From positions 85,028,001-85,092,000 of the forward strand of contig CM060835.1 of the NCBI GenBank assembly GCA_030762175.1: a stretch of DNA of 64,000 nucleotides, given 5' to 3'. A program made the translations under genes and the position numbers. Below are positions 37,801 through 52,800 of this stretch, piece by piece; position 1 is the first letter of the stretch, and each line of letters begins with the position of its first letter. Source of the DNA: Metallyticus violacea. Lineage: Eukaryota; Arthropoda; Insecta; Mantodea; Metallyticidae. The notes beneath the pieces are model-generated. The model worked only from the letters and a program-made list of their open reading frames with translations. It ran no database searches and had not been told where the DNA came from.

Positions 37801-40800
37801 GGCACAAGAACAGCAGTACCAGCAGTTGAGTGAATTTGTACGGGGGCTAACGTCAAGTTGTTTACTACCTCCAAAAACAAAATTAATATTTTGTTTTTGG
37901 AGGTAGTAAACAACAATATATATAATATATATTTTAATAGTGTGGATTTCACAGAATCACATAGTAATTGCTTCCAAAATATGACACTAATAAATGTACG
38001 GCTTTTAAAAGCTAATATATAATATTAAAGTAGTTTTATTATTGACTGTAATGATTTTCCTTAGCTTCATTTTGAAATTCTGTTGACAGTGATAAATGTT
38101 CTCTCTTGCTCACTGTCTCACGCACACCACACGCTACACTAGCACCACCTTCCGAGTGGGGAAGTACTAAACGTAAGATACCAAGTGCTTTCTTTTGCTT
38201 GAACACCCCGTGCAAACCATTACTTGGATGATAGTTGCAGTTTATCATTTAGCCGTTAGGTGTTAGGTGGATGGTTGGCAAAAAGAGAGCATGTAGAATA
38301 AATGTAACTGTCTTCAGGATCAAGGCGAAAGTACTACCTCTTATAGGCCTCTGGTTGCAATATTTTTCTTGCATTTAACCGAACATTCAGGTGCGCTTAT
38401 TTCCCTTGTAGACTATAGCCTAAAGCTGCCATGACATCATCAGAACAGGTCGAGACCAGTCGAGATTATGTAGCACCACATGTCTGAGCCATATGGAATT
38501 CCATGCACTTGAATGTTTTAAGGGGGGAATTCAAACCATATTTAGGGGTTATTTATGTACTTTTATGGTAACAATAGAATAAACCCATCCAACAATATCC
38601 AAAGGAAAATTAGTTGGTATGTATTATTTTTCCTCCAAAATGACAAATGCATGCAAATGACAAATGCGTGCATTTGTCATTTTGGACACGTCGCTGCTCC
38701 GAAGTGTCTTGTTTCAGAGACTCGAGGTTCTTTTACGCGCCATAAATCTACACAGGGAACCAGTTCGGGGCGTAAAAATCCTAAGTATGGCTTCCTTCGG
38801 AAGGGAAGTAAAGCCGTGGGTCCCGTGTCGTACATTTACGGCACGAAAAAGAACCTCAAGCCTGAAAGAGAGGCCTCTGAGCAAAATTTGTCGGCCGTTT
38901 CACGCCCCGAGTTGAATGGGACGCTGATGACCTGAGATGTTAAAGAGCGTCCATAAATAAATAAATCAATAAAACAAATCAACAGGGAACCAGTAGCTTT
39001 ACTTTACTTCCAAAGAAGGAAGCCATAGTTCTTAGAAAAAAAAGTAGTCGACCTTGTTTTTAAGAGGCAATTATGGTTACCACTAGACCACCAAGATCAA
39101 CAGGAAAGCACCAGCTCTACTCCACTCAAACCAATAATCTGGCGGGATCTAGAAGAAAGTAGCCTGCCCATCTGAATCCAAAACAAAACATATAATTACC
39201 TATTACATAACCTAAATAAATTACAAACAAATCCTATATAGTAAATCTACATACCTACAGTCCTGCAGCAGTAAACGAGTGGCTTACCTACACATCCCAT
39301 TACACCTTAACATCTGGTTAATTAGCACTCAATCGATCGTGGTGTTCTATTGGTAACCATACTTGCCTCGTAAACCTAAGGTACCGGGTTCAATCCCTGT
39401 CAGGGTCGATGGATTTGGGGGGGGGGGCGTAAACATTTATAGTATGGCTTCGAAGCTTCGGAAGCAAAAAGTAAGGTACCGTGTTGTAGATTTACGGCAC
39501 GAAAGAGAACCTCAAGTTCGAAATAAGAGTCCTCTGAGCAAAATTTATTGGCCGTTTCACGGCCTGAATTGAATAGGACCCTGATGACCTGAGATGTTAA
39601 AGAGCGTCCGGGGGAAGGGATGCTGGAACTCAGGGATTATCAACAGTAGCTCCATTAGCGATTGATTTCTATACTATATAAACTATTCTACCTTTTCTTC
39701 TACTAATCATATCTTATCTATCCATTTTCTCTTAATCTTTGTAAATATCTCTCCACCTTTTTGTAATCCTCTTTTCTGGTATTTTATGTTATTTTTATTA
39801 TTATTTATGATGGCTAATGGGTTTTCTCTGTAATTTCTTTCTTTGTGCTCATTTACAATTTCACAATTCAAAAACAACTATATATACGAGAGTTATTTCG
39901 TAAATAATGCACATTTGGCAATACTGCAGATTGAATGATGTAACACTAATGAAAATTGCATCATTTTCAGTTTAAGGCTTGAGAAAGAAGTACATGTGTT
40001 CATTAAGTTGAAAAAAACTCATGCATCATCATAGTTTTCCTTCTCTAGAAGAGCATTCTGTCATCTTTACCTGAGCCATTTGACAGATGAACAGAATGAT
40101 GATTTAAATGGAATAACACAGCTACCAAAACATTAGAACTTCGTCATTGAGAGGTATAGAGACTATATTGAATGACTACCAAAAAAAATTAATGTGTAAG
40201 CGAAAAAAATGTGTGCATTATTTATCGAATGACACTTTTATGTATTAATGTGAGTAAGAACACTAATTTTTTTTTTTTTTTTTTGTATGTTTCATTTTTC
40301 TTTAGTCCTTATTTTCATGTGTCATAGCAATTAATTGAGTGTGATTATATTTTATTGAAAGAGCAAAACTGGGAGCAGCGCCTTCAAATGCTGCTGCAAT
40401 TATTGCCAATGTTGCCATCTGGAGATGAGCAACAGTATTTGGAGCAGAGATTGAGCATCTTGGAGAAGGAAGCAAGTCCAGCAAGTACAAGTGGTGGAAA
40501 GTTCAGATGGGTGGACAGTATTCTTGTGAAGGTAAATGTTATAAGTATAAGTTATAAGTATATGAGAAAATATATTAGAGTATAATTCAAGCCAACTTAT
40601 TAGTTAAAATATAGGAAACTTTCGAAATTCATAATCCATTTCACAAAGGAATAAAATTAAAATAGTAGTCTTCAGTTGTTTTATCTTGGATTTATTCTGT
40701 GTAAATTTTGAAATATGATACTATCCAGAAAGTTGCACCCTTCAAAATCCTTTTTCAAGGTCTTGTCAGCTACATTGTCACATTTTCCATGATCTGAATT

Positions 40801-43800
40801 CTAATACATGTGCAGTAAGATTCTGTATGATTAGCTGTCAAGTAACAAAATCATTGAACATTTCTTTCCAAACAGGTCTGTTGTTATTCTTTTTGTTCTT
40901 GTATTTTATTGACCTCCTTTGCTCAATCCTCAAAATGTGACATTTATCAGTAGACTGAAACTAGTTATAATCAATGCTTGCTATGAATGTCCTGGGGAAC
41001 TAAAAAGAGAGAACTTGAAATAAAAAAGTGACCTGCAATCTGTCTTCATTCCCAAAGCATGTTCAGAAACTCAAAAGATGTATATTGTAAAAGATAAAGC
41101 ACACAAACCATAGAACATGATGTAAATTTTACTTTTAGAAAGCTCAAATAATGCCCCAAGATTTTATTCTGAATGGATCATATAATCTGGCAGAAAAGTG
41201 TTAAAGAAAAAAGAATATATATAATGAATTTTATGCTATGTACAAAAATTAATCTTGTGTATGTAATAAAGGATTATAATTTTTCTTTTGTTCCCCGTTT
41301 TCTTGCAAATAATAGTTTTCAAATTATCTTTTAATATGTGTGAAAATAGTTCTTGTGAAACATTTGTAACATACTCTGATTTTTTTTGGGACTCTGAGAA
41401 AACACAGAATATAAGGAGTCCAAAAAACAGTTGATATGATTCACGTCTGCCACACCCACATCAAGTTCCATTTTATAGTTTGTACAATGCATATGCACAA
41501 CAACGAAGCCCTTCTGCAGATGATAATGCAGCAAATCAGCTACATCTTTGTAAGATGCAAGCCTTGTTCAACGTGTATCTATTGCAATACTTACAAGATG
41601 GCCTTTAAGTTTGTCATATTATACTTTTCAAGAGCAGCTAACACTGAACTAAAAATGCCTTCCCTTATACTTTCTACTTCAACAGTATTAAAAAAAATTG
41701 CAAGCTTCAAAGAATAAATGTATTTTTATTGTTGTTATGCCTTTTTTATTAAAAAGTTTGTACTTTCATCTATCATAATACTAACTTTGTATTCAATTCA
41801 ATAATAAACTGCATTTTTTTTTTTCTTTCTTTCTTCCTTCCTTCCCCAGACATGCATAGTCAAAGTGAAGTGTTTAACTTTTGCAGTTTGATTAATGCAG
41901 AATACACTTTGAATAATAACTTCTGTTTGGTTATTACATATAGTGGTCGAAACAACAAAGCAGTTTTATTTTTCTCTTGATATTGTTTTTTCCATCATTT
42001 TTACTTTGACTTGATATTTATATATACTTTTTTTCTGCTGATTACTCATGATTTCCATGTATTTCATGCGTGATTTGCATTTTGTATGAATCATTTATTT
42101 TTTTAAGATTATTTGTTGAAACACTGGTTATAAAACATTATTAATTCGCATAGACATTCTCTACTTTCCACCTTAAGTTCATGCATTTCCAAACATGTAG
42201 AGCATATTACCAATTTTCTGTTGCTTACAGACAGTCATGACACTCTTTGGACAGTAAAAAACACAATAAAGCTATACAATTTCCTACCATAATTTCATCT
42301 TTACTTTAACTTCATTTCTCATTTGAAGATTTCTCACAAGTTTTGGTTCCCAAAAATTTACTTTCTTTCTCTTTGCTCATTACCATTGTGTTTCTGAGAT
42401 TTTGCATCTTTTTTTAAATCTTGGCATTGATGTTGGAATCCTGGTAGTCAACATTCACACACATTTTCCACCAATGCATTTTTCTTAAAGAGCTACAAAT
42501 TGTATTTAGTTTTTGACTTACTGAACTGATATGATTTGCATAGATAGACTTAGACATGTAATTATGAAAATGTTAAAACTAACGACTTGCACAGTTGCAG
42601 CAGACTCAACCAACAATGAGAGAAGGAAGATTCAGTTTGAAATGTTTGAATGCTTAGCAGTGTTGCCATCATTTAATCAGCAGGATTTTATATTTAAAAA
42701 AAAAATGTGATATTATAGGCCTTGTATATATAGTGATATATATTCTTATGGATTTGCAAGTAAGGTATAAGTAAATCATATAGTTTAATACTATCCAGTG
42801 AGTGGAAAATAACTAACCATGGTTGGGATGACTCATTTATAACCGGAGGATGGGAGTTAAGACAGGAGGAGATATCTCCCCATCCCCCTCTTTAAAATCA
42901 CTGGTTGAATATGTGCGCATTTGCTTTTTATATAAAAACTAGATTCTATAAATCTTCCACATACATGATTAGTTTTAAGTTATATACTTTAGAAATACAT
43001 GCAGCTGAGATACCTGTGTACATATTTACTTTCAAGAGTACCAAGGTATGGTGTTCAGTAGTTTAAGAAAATCAGAGCTGCATTAATGCTGACTTAGGTG
43101 TTAAGAATATAATCCTGGTAAGGAGACAAAAATTTTATAGCTACTAAATATTGATGTATCATTTATAACTCTCATAATTATACTAAAATTATTGTAATGT
43201 ATAAAAAAGTGACTATAGCTAGAACTTAAGAGACTTTCATTTCTTTTGTGTCTTGCTTAATACTCAGTAAATATTAAACATTAAAATATTATATAATTAG
43301 GAAAAAGCAAGTTAAATTAAGCTGAATTTTACTGTAGCTTCAGATGGCTCAATAAATATTAAGCATTAAAATATTCTAGAATTAAGGAAAAGCAAGTTAA
43401 ATTAAGCTGAATTTTACTGTAGTAAGAGAGAGTTTTATCAGTTAACCATGCTTTTCAAAGGGACCTTATACATTTGTTTGGGCTCCTAAGGCTTTTCACT
43501 TCATTAGAATGTAAGATGACATTCTATTTATTTTGTTGGTTTTCCATTTAGGCTCTAAGAGACGGATGCTGGTTACTAATAGATAATGTTAACCTATGTA
43601 CTCCTGCTGTATTGGATCGCTTAAATGCATTGCTTGAACCTGGAGGACAACTAACTATTGGGGAGCGTGGCGTTGACCCTGATGGAAATCTTGTAAATGT
43701 TACTCCTGACCCAAGTTTTCGGCTTTTTCTTACCATGGATCCTATAAATGGAGAAATTTCCAGGTAAACAAGTTTAATATTGACATCATAAAAGCTTTGA

Positions 43801-46800
43801 GATCATATGTACATTATATGATAATTATATAGACCTGTTCCCTCTATTTGGCAGTGTTTCTGTTTTCATTTATTGTCTTGGTTTATGTGCTCCTTTTAAT
43901 GCTGTTTTAAGGTAAGATGAGCATTTGTTTGCATAAAGGCAATGACTACAAATACACTTTTCATTAATGTAGAAATCCACAAATATCTTTATCTAGTGGA
44001 TTTTTGTCTTAAATGACATGTCATAAGATAGTAATAGCACTGAAAAGTCTAACCAAAATGCTTTGTCATTCATGTCCTTTTTTAGTTGGTCCTGGTGATG
44101 TAATGGTAATCATACTTGCCTTGTAGACCCAAAATTGCAGTTCATTTCTGGCCAGAGTTGAATAAGGATAAGAATTTTTTGGGGTGTAAAAATCCTAAGT
44201 GTGGCTTCCTTTGGAAGAGAAGTAAAGCTGTAGGTCCCCATGTCATAGATTTATGGCATGTAAAATAATCTCGAGCCTGAAAGAAGAGACCTATGAGCAA
44301 AATTTATTTGCCATTTCATGCCCTGAATTGAATGGGGTGCTGATGACCTGAGATGTTAAAGATTGTCCATAAATAAACCAAATAAAATTTCTTTAGATTT
44401 ACATTTCTCTTTCATTTTATTATGCTGTATCTTTCTGAACTCTTCTGCTTTTCTTCCCAAATCAGCATTTTTTTTTATGAAGTGATTAAAGCATTTTCAG
44501 AATTGTAATTTTTTACTATGTATTAAGATTTCCTTAATACATAGTACATGTCATGTGTTAACACATAGCCTGTGTTCTTATATTGAATCATCTGGGCAGT
44601 TTGATGGTAATAATGGATAAGGGATGACTTTACTCACACAAATAACTTGTAGTTGTGATAAATGTCATTGCACATATCATTCAGTTCATTTATCAAAAAG
44701 TTTTAATTGCTGTTATCCTTTCCTCCTCATAAGTGCATGATAGTTCATTTATTTTTACAAAATAAGAAATGCCCACAAATAAGCTATAATATGAGTAAGA
44801 GTTAGAATTTAAAGGAATATTACCCAATGTTTTCAGGGCCATGAGAAACAGAGGAGTTGAGATTTTTCTCCATGAAGACCTTTCTCAGAATGTGCTAGAT
44901 GCAAGAGCACTATTAGCACAGCAGGGTTTGGATCAAGTATGTCTCCAAGATGCATTACTCTGTCTTCATAGAGATATAACACAGGGACAGCAACGTATGT
45001 ACAACATGATGTTGTTACTTAACATATTTATTTCAACTAAGCACAGCAATAAAAGCATCTATTTAAGTGCCATTCATTTGTCAGTAGTGTTTCACAGAAT
45101 ATAAAATTGGTTTTTGTCTAATGTTACATATGTTCATGTATTCATTTATGGTCTAGACTTAAATACATTTACCTTTAGCACCTTGCTTCAGGCTATATTT
45201 CTTTGGAGGTAAAATGATAAAAAGGGTACAAACATGGCAGTCATTTAATAGTTCAGAAATGTACTTCCACTGCTGAGACTCGTTAGTTAAATCTTACAAT
45301 ATATATATATATATTGGAGCATTGGCTGATGATCTCAGATTCCTTGCAATTCCATTAATTTCTATTTAATTGCCAGCTTTTAGAATGATATTTTCTAAAA
45401 TCTCAAAAATTCTGACTAAACTCCTGAGAGAACTTAACAAAAAAGGTGAAGTAGAGTATTTTAAAAAGCTATGAATTTTATAGTAAAACTGTACATCAAA
45501 TTCATAATGGGCAATTTTGAAAAAAAAGTAATTAAATATTATAATTTGACCTGAAACTAATAATGAATGTATAAAAACCATAAAAACAAAAGTCAGATGA
45601 TCTTAGGTAAAAATAATTTCAAAGGCAGTAAGAAGTCTGAGCTGTTCACAGAATTAATTTTATCAAAATAATTGCAAGCATGTGCATCTTTAAATATGTA
45701 CTTTAAGATTCATATCTTTGTATAATCTTTTATGTTTGATTATTGTACCTTAATTTTAATGTTAAGATCTGAAAGAAAGTACTTGACAAATAAAGTTTTT
45801 ATCTCTTGCTTCTTAGCAAATAGAAGAAAAGTATGAAATTTTTTTTTATTTACATTTTTATTATTTCTATTCCTATATAATTCTGCTGTAGTAATTTCCA
45901 ACCTTTTGGTTAGCTGAATGGAGTGTTAATCTTCATGTTTGTTTTTCTAGTCATGCTTGTAATAATGAACTACAATCTTTCATGTCTCATACCAGGTGAA
46001 CTGGATTGATAATCCTCTAGTTCACTCGTAAATATAAACCAAACTCAGATAATATGTTTTTATAATTTCACATATTAAAATAGTTCAGTTTAGACCTGGG
46101 ATTGTCTACTATATTAGATCAATGAATACTAATCTGTGACTATTTGCAGTTCATTATTAATCAATGAATTCCTTGTATAAAATTTATTATAAAGGTATAT
46201 TAGATTCATATTGAACTAAAATTTATGAATTAACATACAATATATTTTAATTAAATGGACTTTTTGATTAATGCTATTTGATTCTCCATAAATTTACTTC
46301 CTGACTCAAATTTAGTATGATTAAAAATGATGCTTTTACTTTTTATCAGAGTCAGTCATTAGAACTAAACTTCAGTTATCAAAAAGTTTTCAATAAATTA
46401 CTGAAATATCAGGAATTCATATTTATTTTCATAATACATAAATTTATAAGTATATAAAATATGTAATTTCTCTTTAAACATTACTGAAGACTGCACAGTT
46501 TTGATCACATGCTGCATCATTCTTTATTTTCTCTGTTAAATGTAGCTGCACTCCATATACCCCCATGAATTCATTTAAAACTGAAGCAGTTTCAGTTTTA
46601 AATGAATTCTTTAAAGTTAGACCTACTATTATTTAGTACCAGGCATTGTCAGTATTACACAGATCATGAGAAGATAATTATTTTTACTTGGTTTAAACCA
46701 TTAGTTCAAGATCTGTTTAAAAGCATGTATGACTTACTATGAAATGCACATAGTGAAAATCAAATTGTAGTTGTGCTGTAACAGTGCTACTGCATATATC

Positions 46801-49800
46801 TTATAATTTTATAGGAGTTGAGAGAATTGCACAGCTTCTGCAAGCTGCCTATCTTCTGTCACAACAAGCATTACGTGGAAGGGATCCCATTAAATCTCTG
46901 CAGTCAGCATGTAATGAAGTCTATCAGTCTGAGCATGTTTATATTAAATCTACAAGAGACTGCATTTCTGCCCCACCTGCACCAATGTCACTATCTGCTC
47001 AAAGCATTCACAGTGACTCCTCCTTAGCCATGGTTTATCTTCAGGGTGCAGCTTTGCTAAATAATAACTTGCTGAGCGAGATTTTACCAGGTAACATTTT
47101 AAATATTATTCATTTCAAGTTTACAAAATTTACTTGTATAACTCCTACTTAAAATACACACATGTACTTACATACATACATGGATATTAGATAATACATT
47201 ATTAATCAAATTAGCATATTTTACAACTGCAAAAAGTGCAATTTAATAGGAGAGGGAATAAACATTTTACTTCAAAATTAAAAGTGATATTGATTGTGTT
47301 TATTAAGTTTAATAGATACTAACATGGAGATGCAAGTTCTCATATTGTAAAATAATTGTATTGCTGTAAAACAATTTTTACTGAAATATAAATTATTATA
47401 TTACATATAATCAGAAATTATGATATTGGGTCATAGAACACTTTCAAAGTTTGCTAACTAGGAAAGAGACTACAAGTTTTGAATTAACTTTGTTAATGCT
47501 AAGGTTATGTTAGTCACTAATAATAATGATGATGATGATGATGATGATAACAATAATATCAGAATATTATCATTTTACTTAGATCACTACTCTAATTCAA
47601 TTTGCTTATTCATGTATTCAAACATGTGAAATGCTCAGAATTTAGAAGATTGATCTTTAAGTCATTCATACATTATGCCTCATTTCATCATGCAAATGAA
47701 ACTGTATTCTTTTCAAATTGATGGATACATAGTAATTTGAAGTATTGATTGATTTGATTTACGGATGCTCTTTAACATATCAGGTTATTAGCATCCCATT
47801 CAAGTTAGGGCTTAAAACGGCCAACAAATTTTGCTCAAAGACCTCTTTTTTTCAGGCCTGAGGTTCTTTATCGTGCCATAAATGTACGACATGGGACCCA
47901 TGGCTTCCTTCCTCTGAAGGAAGTCATATTTACGATTTTTACGCCCCCCCCCCCCCCAAAACAGTGGTCCTGGCAGGAATCAAACCCATGATCTGGGGTT
48001 TAGCAGGCAAGTGTGGCTACCACTGCACCACCAGGACTGACGTAATTTGAAGTAATTAAATATGATGCATAAAGTGTATGATCAGATACCTTTTAAGGCA
48101 AAAAAAAAAAAAAAATGCCATGTTCAGCATAAATGCATTTCTTGGGAAATACCATGCATATTTGTTTAATGGTTGATGACTTTGTGCCCTAATGAGACTG
48201 ATCTTTCTCACTGTTGTGACAATATCCTTGGAGTTGTTATAGACAGTAATCTCTGTTGAGAAAATCATGTTGCTAAAACCTGCATTAAACTAAGTTCTCT
48301 AATCCACACCTTTAAAAGATTAAATGTGTCCCTAACCAGAGCCTTAAAAAAGATCTTGATGCAATCCATAGTGATGCCTCTGTTCAACTACAGCGATTGT
48401 CTGCTAACAGACTTAGGCGCAAAAACTACAGCATGCTCCTAATATGTGCATGCATTAATCTGTGTTGTGCATTTGTTCGATCATATAATGCCCTCCTTCA
48501 ATATGCTGTCTTGGTTGCACTAGAAAGACTGAAGAAATATTCATTGTCTCACACTCATTTTCAAAATTATCCATACACCTCTGCCATCTTATCTATCTTC
48601 TTTTCAAAATCTCTCTTCCTCTCATAGCCTTAATACACACTCAGAAACCTAGCATGTACTATTCTGGAATGCATTGCCATGGGATGTCAGAGACTGCCAA
48701 ACTTCCAGAACATTTCAGAAGAAAGTGATAAATGTTTTAGAAATAAATAATTATTCTAGATTTAGATTTCTTAAGTTAAAATGCAGGTATTTATTTGTTT
48801 TATCCTGCTGTAGAATTATTTATTCTATTATTTTTATTACTATCATAAATGTTCATATCTCCTTCAGAGTATTGTTAGGACTTTTCATTTTTATGTTTAC
48901 TAGTATATTTATTGTCACTTTCACAAGTTGATATGTGAATTGTCATTGTTAGGGCTTGTATTATTAATCTTTTTATTTTTCTTCTTACATTAACATTTTT
49001 CAATATTTGCTTTATCCAAGTTTATGTAGTACCATACATTTATTTATCTATTTCATGTTTTACATGGGTTTATTTGTGCACGAGTATTGTCCTTGTTACT
49101 GTTTATGTTATAATTGTGGCATTGTCACTAAAATTTAGTGTAATTATTATTAAATTGGTAGAGTGGAAGAGAAGGCCTAATGGCTCTGACAGAATAAATA
49201 AACATCTACAGGTTTTTAAATAATTAATATTGCTGTCATGAGAGCTTCTAAACAATTGCATCACCTTTGTCTTATAAGTTGTCTTATATTTCCTTTATAT
49301 AGTTGACCTTTAATCCTACTGCATGGTTCTTGAATGTTCAGTACATAGTAGTGCACAGTTTTGTTTTCTTTTTTTAAACAGTAAACTTATAATTTTATAT
49401 TTAGATATGGTTTTGATATGACCAATGACCAATGTCATTGTATATGAAATAAAATAGGTGTATACTTCAAGGATTTAATACCAGATTTTAAATTTTGTAT
49501 TATATCTATGGTAAAGAAACAACAAAAATGTATAAATTTAATGCATAAAATCTTAAGTTACGAACACAGAGATACAATACAGACCAAGACAGAGACATGG
49601 TGGAAAGGACAAACTTCTTTTGGTTCAACTCTACTAATAGTTCCTAGAAGAGAAAAAGTACCCAGTTCTTCCTCGTCTTCTTTGAATTTTTTAGTCATAT
49701 TACTCACCACTTTGTAACCACTTTTATTACAGAGGTTTTATAATTATATGACTATAGAAAAAAAATTGTTTTTTAATCCCTTTTTGTAATAGTAATCCAA

Positions 49801-52800
49801 ATATTTAAAATTATGGAAGATTATGTGCTTATCAACACTTCCTAGCAGTAACTACATAAAACATTATACTGAATGAGATCATTATTGAAAAGACATGGGT
49901 ACACTTATTGTATTTAAAAATTGTTTTGAAGCATTACATGTATTTCATGTAATAATACAGATGACTTTTCACTTTTTCAGTAATTATTTTCATTGTAAGT
50001 AATTACAAATAATTTTTTCCTCATTAATAATGTTTAATTTTAAATCCTAAGGTTTGCAGATAAAATCTGACATCACGCCTGATTTAGTGATTGCATTTTA
50101 TGAAAGTGCATCCATTAATGACATCACTTTGCGTCACCGCTGGCTGGATATCCTTTTTGCAAAGGACAAAAACATCATAACATTATCCAATACTTTGTAT
50201 GAAACACTGGCATCCATGCTACTAGAGCTACCCAGGCAGCTTGTAGAAACTGAAGTGTCAAATCTTCCGTGGGATCTTCGTCATCTTCCTGAGCTGCTGT
50301 CACAGGATTTTGAGTGGAGTGCACAAGAACGACTGTCAACACTTCTACATTTCAAAGCTACCAAAGTTCTTCATGATAATGTGGCAGTTCAAAAGAAAAA
50401 TGTTCTTACAGTGGCACATTATTCAAAAGCTATAAATGAAGGTAAGTTTGCCGGGGAAAGTTGGATTTAAACACACACAGTTCATTCAAAAAAAATTCTG
50501 GGACTGCTTTAAAGAAAACACAATTTTTCACTAAAAACGATTTAATTAATTGGGATTCTACATTATACATGCCTTTGAATGCTCATAGAGGTGCTGGAAA
50601 GCTTAAGAAAATTCCTCTTTGAATACAGCATTTAAAACACAGTTGATCACATTCTTTGTATGGTCCATCAAATTATTGACCTTTTAACAGAGCCTTCAGT
50701 TTTCGTAAGATAATGTAGTTTGCCAGGACCAGATCTGATGAATGCAGTGAATAGTTAATCACAGTAATTGGTTTTTTGGGCAAAAATTGGGAGACTTTTA
50801 TCAATTGTTTCTGAGGAGCTTGCATAGATTTAAGTCACCATCCAAGGATCCAGCCCCTGCAGTGATTCTTTCAATGGATATGATTTGATACATTCACCAA
50901 TGAAATTTATATTTTTTCATTAACAGCTTTTTCTCTCCTGTTCTTTGGCTGTTCTCTTTTCTCCTCTTCTGCATCATCAACGATGTTTTTAAAAAGTAGT
51001 GATTATAAAAGTATTACAAATGTTGAGTATGCCCATGAACTTTTTACAAACTCTATTTTTTATCTCAATGGCAAAATAATATGCATAATTGAGGGATCTC
51101 TTTACTGTCATCTTTATGCATTGAGCACTTGTGCTTTATTGCAGTCCATGTTTTTGTGAATATAAACTCTTTATTTTGTTAGATTTCCTATGGTCCAGAA
51201 ACGTTTAAATATTAATTCACTTTGGTCCTTATGTATTTTTTCTGAACTTTTCAGTCTACATTTAGCGCTGCAAGAGGCTTAATTTTTTGACTTGAACCTG
51301 TTTAACACTGCCTGTTGAATAACTGTCTAGACACAATTTTGCTTTTTTTCCTTATATATTTTTGCCAATTTTCATGACCTCTACATCTCTTTGGATTTTC
51401 TAGGATTCTTTCAGCTAAATTAGGAACAACAGTTATCTTTGCTACATTTTCATAAATTTCAGTTATATTTATTAAGATGAACTTCTTCTTGTTGTACTTC
51501 AATTTGTCTTACTAGATATAATATTATCATTTCTTGGTATTTCTCATATTGTCACCAAGAGTCTGAGATATTATTACTATCTACTATAAGAGTTCCAACC
51601 ATAGTTTAGGGCTACAAGATTCCTCAAATAATGATACAGTGTTTGTTGATCATTTACCTTATCTGACTCCATTACATGTACCTTTGTACAGTATCAATAG
51701 TTATGTTTGAACAAATTATATTCTTTGTAGAAAAACGTATTTGCATTGCTGCATATATATCTTTTTTCCATGATTCTTCATTGTATTTATAAAATTTTAA
51801 AAAATTCAGAAATTTCATGCAGGAGGGGCAGATATTTGAAACTATTTAGAGGAATTTTGATGAAAAAATGCACAATAGTAAAAATTCAGTTTAGAAGTTG
51901 TGCAACTAATTATGTTAATGAATGTGAAATAATATCATACAATCTCTCTGGTAGAAATTACTCCCTTAACTCCGATAATACAAATTGTTTTATAAATTAA
52001 TGTTTGCCTAACATAATAATGTCTTGAGTCCTTTTCTATCTACTAAAGCATCGCAGCCCATTTTGAGCCTTGGCCTCATCAAAGATATTACTATACCAAG
52101 GAGAATTCAGCTATAATTATTTTCCCATAGATGACAATAATAGGTGGTAAGCCTATCTCCATCTGGCAGTAACTCAGGTATATCTTATATATAAAATGGA
52201 TGATCATTTTGTACAGGGGTCTCTTTTTTTCAGGTATAGAGCTCTTTTAACGTACTGAAAATATGTAACTACAATTTTTATGTCTTGGAAAATCCTCAAC
52301 TTCAATTGGAATTAAATCTGTAAATTTTGGGTCTCAAGTCAAGCAGGTTGTATTAAATCCACTAAGGCCAATTGTGTTGTTTTACTACTTAAAAATAAAA
52401 TTTGAATGCTTATAATTGTTTGTAATTACTGTCATTGTAGTTCTGTTGCAATATTTTTTTCAGTTACATGGACTTGAATTCACATACCAATGTAGCTATT
52501 GCAATTTGTATCAATAGGCGCTACAAAATTCTCCTGGGTAATTTATGTTACTCCAAATAAATTCTACAATTATCAAATTAGCTCTAAATAATTACGTGTA
52601 ATCTTTAATCAAGCACAAACCTTGTAGCTACTTCTGTAATGCATAAAATAAGACAGTAATGTGAAGACATGGGGAGAATGCCACAGTAAATACTACCAAT
52701 AATGGAAATAATTTAACCCCCATGTCTTATCACAAATAACAATTTAATTTATGTAATTCTGCATTGGCTAGAGAATATTGGTCTTGTTCGTTATTGTAAC

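Noticed and set aside
38555..38935. 126-codon open frame on the + strand
   Set aside because: It runs through the 38635 inverted repeat and a SINE-A body; the same frame appears in other SINE-A copies (14761-15114, 39363-39572).
50060..50060. Alternative acceptor tttgcag for MDN1 exon f
   Set aside because: It needs phase 0 but the preceding exon ends after one base; only the start at 50052 keeps the frame.
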